NCBI GenBank assembly: GCA_007833815.1
Contig: CP033464.1
Span: 554,501 to 618,500 of the forward strand
DNA: 64,000 nt
Reading direction: 5' to 3'
Origin: Brevibacillus laterosporus
Lineage (GTDB): Bacteria; Bacillota; Bacilli; Brevibacillales; Brevibacillaceae
The notes under the pieces are model-generated. The model was given only the letters and a program-made list of their open reading frames with translations. It did not search any database and was not told the origin of the DNA. The translations under genes were made by a program, and so were the position numbers. Shown piece by piece: positions 35,821 to 45,515 of this stretch (positions are counted from its first letter, which is position 1; each line of letters starts with the position of its first letter).

Positions 35821-35849
35821 AATATATGGGTTGAGGGGGACACATATTC
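35821..35849 (-). promoter_or_regulatory. SigE-type promoter of spoIIID
   Basis: Minus strand GAATATG (35849-35843), 14-base spacer, CATATATT (35828-35821), close to the SigE consensus KMATATT / CATACANT. About 35 bases before the start codon. Confidence 0.65.
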
Positions 35850-35973
35850 TACATATCCTCATATGACAGGCTAACAAGTACCCATCTTTTTTTGATGGTT
35901 TGTACACTCACTAGGCATTTATCCGCGCCCCGTCTAGGTTTTCGCTTCTTTTACACAATAAGAAATACATGCA

Positions 35974-36006
35974 TAAAAAAAGAGCCGAGATTTCTCCCGA
36001 CCCTTT
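35974..36006 (-). terminator. Terminator of spoIIQ
   Basis: Minus strand imperfect stem (GGGTCGGGAGA with TCTCGGCTC) followed by seven T residues, about 45 bases past the stop. Confidence 0.65.
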
Positions 36007-36047
36007 TTCCTAAGGTTATGTGATGGTTGTTAATTATCATTTTTCAT

Positions 36048-36767
36048 TTATTGCGGTTGTGCTTCTTTCAAAAATTTGTGTGGATCAACAGAGCTTCCAT
36101 CCATACGGACTTCAAAGTGTAGATGAGCTTTCGCATCCTTCTCAAATACATTACGTCCTGCTACACCGATAGTCTGACCTTGCTTCACTTCATCATTTGC
36201 CTTCACGGTGACTTTCTCCAAGCTTTGATACACACTCACCAGCTTATTGGGATGTTCGATTTCCACTAAATTACCTACCAATTGATCATTGTAAACTTTC
36301 ACAACTTTCCCGTCACCAGCAGCTGTTACATCAAACGTCTTTCCATTCGTAGAGATTAAATCAATCCCTGTGTGCGGTACGAAAGAATCGTTAAATTTCA
36401 CTAGTGATTTGGCTTGTTCATCAGCATTAGCTTCTTCATTAAAGAAGCCCATGCCGATCTCATACATTACTTCTTTTGCTACAGGCCATGCAAGAGTTGG
36501 AGTCGTGTTGTTTACCGCAACAGCTTCCTCTTTCTCATGAACAGTAGCTGGCTTGTTATCACCATTGACCACTGTCACGTTGTCGATTTGTTGTGGAGTC
36601 TTGGTTGCTTGATTAATCAAGCTTCCTTGATACCACATCACGAATGCTAGGATAATTGCTGCTGTCCCGATGTAGATAGCTGGGAATGCCCATTTTTTAC
36701 CTAAGATACTTCTCCAAGTTGACTTTTTCATAGAAACAGGTTGTTTTTGATTTCTTTTATCTTCCAT
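36048..36767 (-). CDS. spoIIQ: Forespore engulfment protein SpoIIQ (M23-like)
   Basis: 239 residues from ATG 36767 (GAGGTGATC upstream). One N-terminal membrane helix (about 28-46), then a LytM/M23 domain. Zinc motifs His132-x3-Asp136 (PHTGID) and HLH at 215-217 are present, but the histidine of the usual YxHL motif is Ser182 (YQSL), so peptidase activity is doubtful. In Bacillus SpoIIQ in the forespore membrane binds SpoIIIAH across the septum during engulfment. Next to spoIID, also an engulfment protein. A SigF-like promoter lies just upstream. Confidence 0.92.
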   Translation of the reverse strand: MEDKRNQKQPVSMKKSTWRSILGKKWAFPAIYIGTAAIILAFVMWYQGSLINQATKTPQQIDNVTVVNGDNKPATVHEKEEAVAVNNTTPTLAWPVAKEVMYEIGMGFFNEEANADEQAKSLVKFNDSFVPHTGIDLISTNGKTFDVTAAGDGKVVKVYNDQLVGNLVEIEHPNKLVSVYQSLEKVTVKANDEVKQGQTIGVAGRNVFEKDAKAHLHFEVRMDGSSVDPHKFLKEAQPQ

Positions 36768-36786
36768 TTTGATCACCTCATCCCTC

Positions 36787-36814
36787 AGTATCGCCAGTTT
36801 TTTGACGTATAAAC
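36787..36814 (-). promoter_or_regulatory. Possible SigF promoter of spoIIQ
   Basis: Minus strand GTTTA (36814-36810), 14 bases, GGCGATACT (36795-36787), against consensus GYATA / GGNNANANT. The leader would be very short. Confidence 0.3.
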
Positions 36815-36853
36815 CTGAAGAACAAGGGAAAACTAAAAAAATTTTGCTAGACC

Positions 36854-37852
36854 TCACGCTTTCATAACATTCTGATAATCTTGCATAGTAATTCCTTTGT
36901 AGTAATATTTGACGATCTGTTCTGCTGACTTACCGGCTTTAGCCATACCGTTAGCACCCCATTGACTCATACCTACTCCATGACCATAGCCTTTTGTGGT
37001 GATTACCACATTCCCTTGTTTTATTTTCATAGAGAATGAACTAGAGGATAAACTTAGCTTTTCCCTTATCTCTTTACCGCTAAATTCCTTTTCTCCTACT
37101 TTAATACGTCCGATACGGTTACCGGCTGTTCGCTCCTCAACGGAATACCAATTGCCGTCAGAAGCAGTCGCCACAATCATCACGCCTAGCTTTTGTTGAA
37201 ATTGCTCAAGTGGAATCTGTACGCTCTGCTCATACCTAGGGGAATCAATATCCCAAGGGCTAGCTACACTCCGCAAATAGGGGATGCGAGCTGACCAATA
37301 ATCCTCTGCATTCTCGGTAAATCCGTTGCTGGTTGAAAAAAAAGTAGCATCAATTGGCTTACCTTCATAGGTTAGTACCTTACCAAGAGTACCTTTCACA
37401 GCTTGATGAATACGATTTTGCTTCCACTCATACTGCTTTCCCCACATTTCCTTCCGCTCTACTTCTCCTAAAAAAGCCTGATGCCGTACTGTATCAAGCA
37501 CATGCGCTCCCTTAGGTACATCTTGGAAATTCCCTTCCGCCAATCGCCGAACAATATATGTTCGAGCGGCCATTGCTTGGGCTTTCAATGCTTCCAGCTC
37601 AAATTCGGCTGGCATTTCTGCCGCAACCACACCCTCGATGTACGTCTCTAATGGCATTTTCTCAATCTGATTCAATTTGCTACGAAAGACATTAATCTGG
37701 GGTTGGTTGTCCGAATAAGGTTCGCCCTCCTGCTCCACCATCACAACAGGAGTCACCGTGGGATCTGGCGTATGATACATGACTAGAGCTGCCGGTACCA
37801 AAACAAGGAGAATCGGTAGAGTGATGACCAGAAAAAGAAAGTAACGTCTCAT
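36854..37852 (-). CDS. spoIID: Engulfment hydrolase SpoIID
   Basis: 332 residues; ATG with AGGAGG eight bases upstream (MRRYFLFLVITLPILLVLVP). N-terminal membrane anchor, then the SpoIID/LytB domain with LETYIEGVVAAEMPAEFELE and, near the end, GYGHGVGMSQWGANGMAKAG. A lytic transglycosylase that cuts peptidoglycan in the mother cell as the membrane moves round the forespore. A SigE-like -10 (CATAGACT, 37906-37899) lies upstream, with a poor -35. Confidence 0.95.
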   Translation of the reverse strand: MRRYFLFLVITLPILLVLVPAALVMYHTPDPTVTPVVMVEQEGEPYSDNQPQINVFRSKLNQIEKMPLETYIEGVVAAEMPAEFELEALKAQAMAARTYIVRRLAEGNFQDVPKGAHVLDTVRHQAFLGEVERKEMWGKQYEWKQNRIHQAVKGTLGKVLTYEGKPIDATFFSTSNGFTENAEDYWSARIPYLRSVASPWDIDSPRYEQSVQIPLEQFQQKLGVMIVATASDGNWYSVEERTAGNRIGRIKVGEKEFSGKEIREKLSLSSSSFSMKIKQGNVVITTKGYGHGVGMSQWGANGMAKAGKSAEQIVKYYYKGITMQDYQNVMKA

Positions 37853-37952
37853 AAAAAAATCCTCCTGCCTTTTCAACTAGACAACCTGATGCTGTACTAG
37901 TCTATGAACCAAGACAGAAGGATAGAACGATTTACAAGATTAGAAAAGCAAG

Positions 37953-39128
37953 TTAAGAGAGACGCGCTACGAACCGACTCATACGCTCTAGTGCTTTCTC
38001 CAATTGTTCAAAGGATGTGGCGTATGAGCAACGGATATACCCCTCTCCACTTGAACCAAATACGTCACCTGGCACAACTGCTACCTTCTCTTCCATAAGC
38101 AAACGCTCTGCAAATTCAGCGGATGACAAACCAGTAGAAGCGATAGATGGGAAGGCATAAAAGGCTCCTGCAGGTTTATGACATGGAAGTCCCATTTCAG
38201 AGAAGCTTTGCACGACAAAATTGCGACGTTGGCAGTAGCTTTCCACCATGCGATCCACATCGTCACGCCCTCCACGCAAGGCTTCTAAGGCCCCCATCTG
38301 ACCAGTGATGGGGGCACATAGCATTGTGTACTGATGGATTTTCAACATGCCCTGCAACAAATCTTCCGGTGCGCAAACGTACCCTAGACGCCATCCTGTC
38401 ATAGCAAAGGATTTAGAGAATCCAGAAATTAAAATCGTGCGTTCCTTCATACCAGGTAAGCTCACGATACTCTCATGCTGTTGGTCAAACGTCAGCTCTG
38501 CATATATTTCATCAGAGAGTACGATTAGATCATGCTTGGTTAGAATTGGTTCTAATTCCTTCCATTCTTCCAAACTCATAATACTACCAGTCGGATTGTT
38601 CGGGTAACAAAAAATAATCGCACGAGTTTTCTCCGTGATTTTAGCTTCTAATTCCTGTGGTGTCAGTTTAAATTGATTTTCTGCATACGTGTGTAAAAAG
38701 ACAGGGACTCCACCAGCTAAGCGAATCACAGGCTCATAGGAGACATAACATGGCTCAACAATTAGCACCTCGTCATCCGGATTAATAATGGCCCGTAGCG
38801 CAATATCAATCGCTTCACTTGCTCCCACCGTCACCATGATCTCATTGGCAGGCTGGTAGGATACACCGATTAAATCCTCTGTATAACGCTGAATCTCTTT
38901 CCGCAAATCCATGAGCCCCGCATTGGAGGTATAAGCCGTATAACCACATTCCAGAGAAGAGATAGAGGCCTCGCGAATGCGCCAAGGTGTCACAAAATCA
39001 GGCTCTCCCACCCCTAGCGAAATGACACCCTCCATGGAAGCGGCCAAATCAAAAAAGCGGCGAATGCCAGAAGGCTTGAGTTCTTCTACGATGGCTGACA
39101 AACGGCTTTTATTGGTCACCTGACTCAT
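37953..39128 (-). CDS. alaT: Class I/II aminotransferase, probable alanine transaminase AlaT
   Basis: 391 residues, fold-type I PLP enzyme. PLP lysine Lys239 in SGFSKSFAMTGWRLGY; other signatures are YPNNPTG and the final arginine in GYIRCSY. It overlaps the Lrp-type gene by ATGA. The same gene pair in B. subtilis is alaR-alaT (yugG-yugH), where the enzyme makes alanine from pyruvate. Family members also act on aromatic amino acids and N-acetyl-LL-diaminopimelate (PatA), so the substrate is likely but not certain. Confidence 0.85.
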   Translation of the reverse strand: MSQVTNKSRLSAIVEELKPSGIRRFFDLAASMEGVISLGVGEPDFVTPWRIREASISSLECGYTAYTSNAGLMDLRKEIQRYTEDLIGVSYQPANEIMVTVGASEAIDIALRAIINPDDEVLIVEPCYVSYEPVIRLAGGVPVFLHTYAENQFKLTPQELEAKITEKTRAIIFCYPNNPTGSIMSLEEWKELEPILTKHDLIVLSDEIYAELTFDQQHESIVSLPGMKERTILISGFSKSFAMTGWRLGYVCAPEDLLQGMLKIHQYTMLCAPITGQMGALEALRGGRDDVDRMVESYCQRRNFVVQSFSEMGLPCHKPAGAFYAFPSIASTGLSSAEFAERLLMEEKVAVVPGDVFGSSGEGYIRCSYATSFEQLEKALERMSRFVARLS

Positions 39129-39625
39129 GGCGTTACCACCATCCTGCGATCATCGTCATAATCTTCTAGAATGGTACCGTCGTGCTTGTAACGCTTCAAA
39201 ATAAAGTGAGTCGCTGTAGATACGACGTTATCTAAAACGGCTAATTTCTTTGTTACAAAGTTAGCAACCTCATGCATCGTTTTACCTTCTAGTACAACTG
39301 AAATATCATAGCCAGCTCCCGACATAAGATACACGGCTTTTACTTCAGGGAAACGTGAAATACGCTCCGCTACCTTCTCAAAACCAACCTCGCGTATCGG
39401 TGTTACTTTGACATCGATCATGGCTGTTACATTATGATTATCCTCCACACGTTCCCAATTGATCAGCGCCGGATATTTCACAATAATTTTCTCTGATTGT
39501 AGACGTTTAATTTCTGCTTCTATCTCTTCTTCTGTACTATCCAATAGAAGCGCAAGTTGCTTATTGCTCAGTCGGCAATTTTCTTCCAGGAGCATTAGCA
39601 GTTTTTTGCTTTTCACAGTCTCCAT
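39125..39625 (-). CDS. alaR: Lrp/AsnC-family regulator AlaR
   Basis: 166 residues, the length of B. subtilis AlaR (YugG). N-terminal winged helix (LSNKQLALLLDSTEEEIEAE), then a RAM/AsnC ligand domain (KAVYLMSGAGYDISVVLEGK). Probably senses alanine and controls the overlapping aminotransferase gene. Good GGGAGAAG site before ATG. No clear -35/-10 pair was found in the short gap to murA. Confidence 0.88.
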   Translation of the reverse strand: METVKSKKLLMLLEENCRLSNKQLALLLDSTEEEIEAEIKRLQSEKIIVKYPALINWERVEDNHNVTAMIDVKVTPIREVGFEKVAERISRFPEVKAVYLMSGAGYDISVVLEGKTMHEVANFVTKKLAVLDNVVSTATHFILKRYKHDGTILEDYDDDRRMVVTP

Positions 39626-39728
39626 GATCTTCTTCTCCCATCCATTACATGCTAATTTATTATCAGTTTTTTTTACTTATCCATCATATTACCACGGGTT
39701 TCGTGCGTATCACAGTGCAAATGTAAAG

Positions 39729-39754
39729 AATCCCTCACCAAAAGGCAAGGGATT
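39729..39754 (-). terminator. Terminator of murA
   Basis: Minus strand AATCCCTTGCC-TTTT-GGTGAGGGATT followed by CTTTAC; 32 bases past the stop. Confidence 0.65.
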
Positions 39755-39785
39755 TTCTGCTAATCATTCATCCTACTTTATGCCA

Positions 39786-41120
39786 TTACGCAAAATTAGG
39801 AGATAAATTTACTTTCAAAGCTTTCGCTGTTACTTTTTCAGTGCTTGGAGCTACTTGCTCTTCCATTTTCACGCGTTTCACATTGGCACCTAGTTGTTGC
39901 AGTTTTTCAGTGAAATTCACATAACCACGGTCAAGATGGTGCAATCCGCCTACTTCTGTCTCACCTTCAGCAATAAGTCCAGCCAAAATGAGCGCAGCAC
40001 CAGCACGCAGATCAGTAGCACTCACTTTAGCTCCAGTGAGCGGAACACTACCTTCTACGATCGCACTACGTCCTTCAATTTTAATATTAGCACTCATGCG
40101 TCTAAATTCCTCGACGTGCATGAAACGATTCTCAAATACAGTTTCCGTAATAATGCTTGTCCCTTCTGAAGCAAGCTGCAACGCCATCATTTGCGATTGC
40201 ATATCAGTTGGGAACCCTGGATGCGGTAAAGTTTTCAAGTCCACAGCTTTCAGTGCGCCCTTGCGAGTAACACGAATGCCGTTTTCTTGTTCATCTACAG
40301 TAACGCCCATTTCACGAAGCTTAGCAGTAACGGATTTGACGTGATCGGAAATAATTCCTTCAATAAAAACGTCTCCACCTGTGATAGCAGCTGCAACCAT
40401 GAAAGTTCCTGCCTCAATACGGTCAGGGATCACACAATGGGTGCAACCTTTCATGCTCTCTACGCCTTCAATACGAATGGATCCTGTACCTGCTCCACGA
40501 ATTTTAGCGCCCATACTATTCAAGAAGTTAGCCAAATCAACAATCTCTGGCTCTTCCGCAGCATTTTCAATAATTGTTGTTCCTTCAGCCAAACATGCAG
40601 CCATCATAATATTTTCAGTAGCCCCTACACTCGCAACATCTAGATAGATTTTTGCTCCTTGCAGTCGACCATTAACATTCGCTTCTATAAATCCTTGGCC
40701 AATCTCAATTTTAGCACCCATCGCTTCAAAACCTTTAAGATGCTGATCAATTGGACGTGTACCAATCGCACATCCACCAGGCAACGCAATACGAGCTTTT
40801 CCTTTACGCGCGAGCAAAGGTCCCATTACAAGGAACGAAGCTCTCATTTTGCGTACCAATTCATAAGGAGCTTCCACACCCTTTAGATCAGTCGCATTAA
40901 TGGTTAACATTTCATCTCGATATGTAATGTCAATTTGCAGGGTTTTAAGCAATTCACAAATTGTATGGACATCATCCAATCCAGGAACGTCATGAATGAT
41001 AGATATTCCTTCTTCTGCCAAAATAGATGCAGCAATAATCGGTAGAACCGCATTTTTCGCACCAGAAACCTTTACGTTTCCTGCTAATGCCTTACCACCG
41101 CGGACAATAATTTTTTCCAA
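39786..41120 (-). CDS. murA: UDP-GlcNAc 1-carboxyvinyltransferase MurA
   Basis: 444 residues. First committed step of peptidoglycan synthesis (enolpyruvyl transfer from PEP to UDP-GlcNAc), cytoplasmic. Substrate-binding Lys22 in SGAKNAVLP and catalytic Cys117 in [11 protein letters not shown], the residue attacked by fosfomycin. The end carries a short extra tail ([16 protein letters not shown]). Position between ywmB and the spoIID region matches murAA of B. subtilis. GGAGGGG before ATG. Confidence 0.96.
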   Translation of the reverse strand: MEKIIVRGGKALAGNVKVSGAKNAVLPIIAASILAEEGISIIHDVPGLDDVHTICELLKTLQIDITYRDEMLTINATDLKGVEAPYELVRKMRASFLVMGPLLARKGKARIALPGGCAIGTRPIDQHLKGFEAMGAKIEIGQGFIEANVNGRLQGAKIYLDVASVGATENIMMAACLAEGTTIIENAAEEPEIVDLANFLNSMGAKIRGAGTGSIRIEGVESMKGCTHCVIPDRIEAGTFMVAAAITGGDVFIEGIISDHVKSVTAKLREMGVTVDEQENGIRVTRKGALKAVDLKTLPHPGFPTDMQSQMMALQLASEGTSIITETVFENRFMHVEEFRRMSANIKIEGRSAIVEGSVPLTGAKVSATDLRAGAALILAGLIAEGETEVGGLHHLDRGYVNFTEKLQQLGANVKRVKMEEQVAPSTEKVTAKALKVNLSPNFA

Positions 41121-41140
41121 TGTTATACCCCTCCGCGTGC

Positions 41141-41890
41141 TTAGTATTCCGCTGTGATGATAGGTGTCCCTAACGTGATCCTAGTCAATTGGTTCAACGA
41201 ATCTACATGTGTCGCTATTTGCACATTCATCTTTCGATCGTTGGTTATTATATACGGCTTCCATTGTGTGGTATAGCCCGAAATACTAGTCACAGATTCA
41301 TCCTGTAATCGCTCAACTTCTTGTGCTTGGAGGAGGGTAAAAACCTTATTAATCCTAGCCTCCTGCCAACCATCACTCAGTGTATCATTGTATATTCCGC
41401 GAATACAAGTGCTAAATTGCGGAATCAGACCCCTACTTTTGGTCTCAGCCACAACTTTTTCATACGCCATTTCAATATCTTGCGCATGAATCCGCTTTCC
41501 CTCCAACGAGATCACCAAATATACGTCGATGTTATGGGGCTCAGGTAATCCTATCAAGCGAATATGAAGCTTGGTTTGACCCACTTTTCCTTCGGTTTGA
41601 TAGATGAGCTGATCTCCTTCTGATATTATTGCTTTTGCAGAAGGTATCCCCAAGATTCCGCTCCATTCATGACCGAGAGAAAGAAACTCTTTAGCAGTGC
41701 TAAGAGACGCAAGCTGTATTCTGGCCCGATGCTCAATATCGGTTATTGTAGCCTCTGTAGTTTCTGCAGCTTCTATTAACTGCGTTGCCACAGACGCTTC
41801 AGTTACTTGTGACCAATAGGAGAATCCACTTGCAACAAACAGACCAATAAGCGACATGACAACATAGACCATAGTTACATGCTTTTTCAT
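41141..41890 (-). CDS. ywmB: YwmB-family secreted protein
   Basis: 249 residues from ATG 41890 ([20 protein letters not shown]). N-terminal signal or anchor helix, then an alpha/beta domain of the YwmB (DUF1779) family. Same neighbours as in B. subtilis (ywzB, murAA). Database names mention TATA-box binding from fold likeness only; an exported protein is unlikely to do this. Function unknown. Confidence 0.85.
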   Translation of the reverse strand: MKKHVTMVYVVMSLIGLFVASGFSYWSQVTEASVATQLIEAAETTEATITDIEHRARIQLASLSTAKEFLSLGHEWSGILGIPSAKAIISEGDQLIYQTEGKVGQTKLHIRLIGLPEPHNIDVYLVISLEGKRIHAQDIEMAYEKVVAETKSRGLIPQFSTCIRGIYNDTLSDGWQEARINKVFTLLQAQEVERLQDESVTSISGYTTQWKPYIITNDRKMNVQIATHVDSLNQLTRITLGTPIITAEY

Positions 41891-41964
41891 TCTTTCCCTC
41901 TCCCCGCACACTTTTCTATATCTTAGTAGTCATTGTGTACGTAAAATTGGAGGGTTATACCAAT

Positions 41965-42213
41965 CTAATGAAACAATTGATTGAGTAACAGAGAATAGCC
42001 TAAATAGTCCATGAAAAAACGTGCTACTCCATGTCCGATAACAATGGAAAGCAAGATTTGTAATAGCTTGGTTTGGGCACTATCTGCACGTTTTACAAAT
42101 AGATCAAAGCGAAAAGCTTGTATAGCCCACCAGCTAATGCCAATACAGATGACCGAAATAATTATCATCATCAAGGAGTAAAGCCCATTTGAACCGAGCA
42201 ACAAAACTCTCAC
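41965..42213 (-). CDS. ywzB: DUF1146 small membrane protein YwzB
   Basis: 82 residues, two membrane helices (MMIIISVICIGISWWAIQAF and LLQILLSIVIGHGVARFFMD). Family DUF1146, found after the ATP synthase/complex I region in Bacillales. Start uncertain: GTG 42213 or a TTG a few codons later; ribosome site weak. Function unknown. Confidence 0.75.
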   Translation of the reverse strand: MRVLLLGSNGLYSLMMIIISVICIGISWWAIQAFRFDLFVKRADSAQTKLLQILLSIVIGHGVARFFMDYLGYSLLLNQLFH

Positions 42214-42384
42214 TTCTTTCTATAAACTCATTTTCCATTTTTGTAACGTTTCCCTGCGTGAATTCTTTTATTACTTTACCATAGACCTGTTGCCATTGAA
42301 AGGAAAAGGCGTTATATATCATAGAGATGTTAGAAACTTTATAGGCATTAGAAACATTAACGACTGCTAAGGATCTGGTTCCAT

Positions 42385-42417
42385 AAAAAAAGAGGACAGC
42401 CCATAGCCATCCTCTTT
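42385..42417 (-). terminator. Rho-independent terminator of the nuo operon
   Basis: Minus strand arms AAAGAGGA/TCCTCTTT with an inner GC/GGC pair, followed by TTTTTTT; about 20 bases past nuoN. Confidence 0.88.
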
Positions 42418-42437
42418 GTACTTCCTATATTTCTTGT

Positions 42438-43958
42438 TTACAGCATATCTCCCAAATTAAACATCGGATTAAAATGAGTATGGATATACTGGATTAGAAT
42501 CTCTGGCACAATCCCGAAGACAAAAGTCCCTAGTGCCGCCAGCACCACTATGATTGTTACTCCTATTGGCAACCGCAATGCAGCTTCCGTCTCCCCTGAT
42601 CGCATATACATTTGTCGAATGATTCCAAAGTAATAATAATAGGATACGACACTGGTAGCGAGCATGATTCCTGCTAACCAGAAGCTACTGCTTCCAATCG
42701 CACTTAGGAAGATATAGAACTTACCAAAGAATCCAGCAGAGATAGGGATGCCTGCTAACGAGAGCAAGAATAGCGTCATAGCCAAGGCTGCCAGTGGAGA
42801 GCGATGATACAACCCTGCGAATGCTTTGATATCTTGCGTTTTTCTGTCGTCTGTCACCACCATAATCAGTGCAAAAGCACCAAACGCCATCAACAGGTAA
42901 GCAACTAGATAGAAGATAATTTGTTCAAAAAAGAATGTCTGATGCAAAATAACCAGTGGCACCAGTAAATAACCTGCTTGGGCGATACCGGAGTAAGCCA
43001 TGAGACGTTTCACGTTTGTTTGGCGTAATGCCAGCGTATTTCCTACAATCATGGACAATCCAGCTACGATAGACAAAATCCAGAGCATGCCACTAAAAAC
43101 ACTTTGATTTGTTTCTTGATTAAATAGCCCAGCAAAACTTAAAATCATAACGCGGATGAGGAGCGCAAAACCAGCACCTTTGGAGACAACTGCCAAAAAC
43201 GCAGTAACTGGCGTAGCGGCCCCTTGATACACGTCAGGTGCCCACATATGATTAGGTACCGCTGAGATTTTAAACGTCAGACCTGCTACCAGGAAGACAA
43301 AACCTATCAAAATCATCGGACCAAAACCACTCTGGTAAGCTTCTGACAAGCGTTGCGTCATTTCGTACAGATTGGTTGTACCACTAAATCCGTATAGATA
43401 CGACATCCCGAACAACGTAACAGCTGTAGCGATACCACCAGCCACTACGTACTTAAAGGCAGATTCGTTGCTATCCATCCGTTTCTTACGCATACCCACC
43501 AAGATATACGAAGACAGAGAGAGTAATTCCAGCCCCACGAATAATGTGATTAAATCTGCTGAAGAAGCCATCACCATACAGCCAACTAATCCCATTAGCA
43601 TTAGATAGTAGAACTCTCCAGAATGAACAACCTCATCTGTTTTCTTTATATAGCTGATCGACATCAGTAAAGCAAAGGCGACCCCAGCTAACAAAATCAA
43701 TTTGAACGCACTACCAAAATGATCAACCCGCATCATATCTGCCATGTAAACGACAGGTTCTTTTAGCGAAGTCACATTGTTTACAATGAAATAGCCAGCT
43801 AGAATAACGCCTATCAAGGACAGCCACCCCATGATAGTCCGATTCAGACGTTTACCCGCAATCAAGTCAACAATGGACAGGACAGTCGCAAAACCAAGAA
43901 TCGTAAACTCCGGCAGGAGATAACTCCAGTTATAAGAAAAGATATCTTTTACGTCCAT
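42438..43958 (-). CDS. nuoN: NADH-quinone oxidoreductase subunit N
   Basis: 506 residues, about 14 membrane helices, antiporter-like proton channel subunit of complex I. Conserved lysines in the broken-helix regions (LTFKISAVPNHMWAPDVYQG; ASTGLYHRSP-type loop). GGAGGG before ATG; 3 bases after nuoM. Last gene of the nuo operon. Confidence 0.94.
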   Translation of the reverse strand: MDVKDIFSYNWSYLLPEFTILGFATVLSIVDLIAGKRLNRTIMGWLSLIGVILAGYFIVNNVTSLKEPVVYMADMMRVDHFGSAFKLILLAGVAFALLMSISYIKKTDEVVHSGEFYYLMLMGLVGCMVMASSADLITLFVGLELLSLSSYILVGMRKKRMDSNESAFKYVVAGGIATAVTLFGMSYLYGFSGTTNLYEMTQRLSEAYQSGFGPMILIGFVFLVAGLTFKISAVPNHMWAPDVYQGAATPVTAFLAVVSKGAGFALLIRVMILSFAGLFNQETNQSVFSGMLWILSIVAGLSMIVGNTLALRQTNVKRLMAYSGIAQAGYLLVPLVILHQTFFFEQIIFYLVAYLLMAFGAFALIMVVTDDRKTQDIKAFAGLYHRSPLAALAMTLFLLSLAGIPISAGFFGKFYIFLSAIGSSSFWLAGIMLATSVVSYYYYFGIIRQMYMRSGETEAALRLPIGVTIIVVLAALGTFVFGIVPEILIQYIHTHFNPMFNLGDML

Positions 43959-43961
43959 GGT

Positions 43962-45515
43962 TTACCCTCCTATTCCCGTCACATGGATGACAATGCTTTT
44001 AAGCGTCTCTTGCAAAGGATTACTTAACATCGCTGGATAAACACCGATCAGGATGATAAAGCCTAGCAACACAACAATTGGGATTACCTCCATAGGCTGT
44101 GCGTCGGCCAAATCCAGATGCTTTTCTTTCGCTGGTCCGTACGTTACCGCCATAACGGCACGCAATACATAGACCGCGGTAAAGATAATACCTAGGGTAC
44201 CAATCGCTGCCAACACAGGCTGACTCGCGAATAAGCCAAGGAAGGCAAAAAACTCACTGATAAAGCCCGACATCCCCGGCAATCCTAAGGAAGCCATCCC
44301 CGCAGCAAGGAAGACGCCGCTAACAAACGGCATTGATTTAGCTAATCCCCCTAGCTGATCAATCTGAGAGGTACCCGTTCGATCCCAAATGATCCCTACT
44401 AAAAAGAACATCAGCGCTGAAATAAATCCATGTGATATCACTTGGAATAACGCTCCTTGAAACCCGAACTGATTCATAGAGGCAAAGCCTAACAAGATAA
44501 CACCCATGTGGCTGATACTGGAGTAGGCTAACACCATTTTGAGGTCCTTTTGAACAAAGGCAAGCGAAGCTCCGTACAAAATATTAATTAAACCCAGAAT
44601 TGCCATCCCTGTTGCAAAATATTGAACCGTTTCAGGAAAGAATCCAATCCCCATACGTAGTAATCCGTATGCTCCCATTTTTAAGAGAATACCGGAGTGA
44701 ATCATAACAATAGCTGGTGGCGCTTGCACATGCACCTTTAACATCCACGTATGGAACGGAAAAATAGGAAGCTTAATCCCAAAGGCAATAAATAGTACGA
44801 GGAAAAGTCCCCAGCGGAATGTCTCTGGAACCTGTTCCATAAAGGCATTGCTCGGTGCACTTAGCGCTTCTGTCAGCACTGGAATACTCATGGTTGGCTC
44901 TTGTGTCACAATGGCGCTCACAAAGAACAACGTGATAAATCCGACCAACATTAGTGCAGAGCCAATTCCATTATAGAGAAGAAAACGATTAGCTGCTTTT
45001 TCTCTATCCGTATAACCCCAAATTCCAATGAGGAAGTACATAGATACCAGAGTTACCTCAAAGAACAAGAAGAACAATAACAAGTTCTGAGCGGCAAAAA
45101 CACCAAACATCCCAATTAACAACAGATGAAAGAAAACAAAGTATTCTTTCGCCCTCTTTTTGATCCCCCACGAACCAACAGCGGCCAACGTCCCGATGAT
45201 AGCTGTCATCAGAAGCAATGGCATGGAGATTCCATCTACACCCATTTCATAATCAATATGCAAGTTATAAAGCTGTTGATCGGCTGTGATGGAGGCAGGT
45301 ATTTGAATCCATGTCGCATGTTCCTCAAATTGATTGCCCACTCGTTGATAGTCAAAGGCTCCAAACATCATTAGTGCCAAAACCAACGGTAACAACGTTC
45401 CTAGCATTCCTATTTGCTTGACGATGCTAACCTGATGCTTCGGAACGAACACTAAGATCAAGATAGCCACAAGAGGTGAGAACGTCAGGAGCGATAACAG
45501 ATAGCTATTTACCAA
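43962..45515 (-). CDS. nuoM: NADH-quinone oxidoreductase subunit M
   Basis: About 517 residues, 14 helices, antiporter-like subunit. Signatures LPIFPFHTWMLKVHVQAPPA and GASLAFVQKDLKMVLAYSSI. I prefer TTG 45515, with AGGAGG eight bases upstream; a GTG at 45524 touches the ribosome site. Either start overlaps the end of nuoL, suggesting translational coupling. Confidence 0.9.
   Translation of the reverse strand: MVNSYLLSLLTFSPLVAILILVFVPKHQVSIVKQIGMLGTLLPLVLALMMFGAFDYQRVGNQFEEHATWIQIPASITADQQLYNLHIDYEMGVDGISMPLLLMTAIIGTLAAVGSWGIKKRAKEYFVFFHLLLIGMFGVFAAQNLLLFFLFFEVTLVSMYFLIGIWGYTDREKAANRFLLYNGIGSALMLVGFITLFFVSAIVTQEPTMSIPVLTEALSAPSNAFMEQVPETFRWGLFLVLFIAFGIKLPIFPFHTWMLKVHVQAPPAIVMIHSGILLKMGAYGLLRMGIGFFPETVQYFATGMAILGLINILYGASLAFVQKDLKMVLAYSSISHMGVILLGFASMNQFGFQGALFQVISHGFISALMFFLVGIIWDRTGTSQIDQLGGLAKSMPFVSGVFLAAGMASLGLPGMSGFISEFFAFLGLFASQPVLAAIGTLGIIFTAVYVLRAVMAVTYGPAKEKHLDLADAQPMEVIPIVVLLGFIILIGVYPAMLSNPLQETLKSIVIHVTGIGG

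Noticed and set aside
42134-42322. 62-residue minus-strand frame upstream of ywzB
   Set aside because: Overlaps ywzB in another frame, and lacks a ribosome site and any recognisable pattern.
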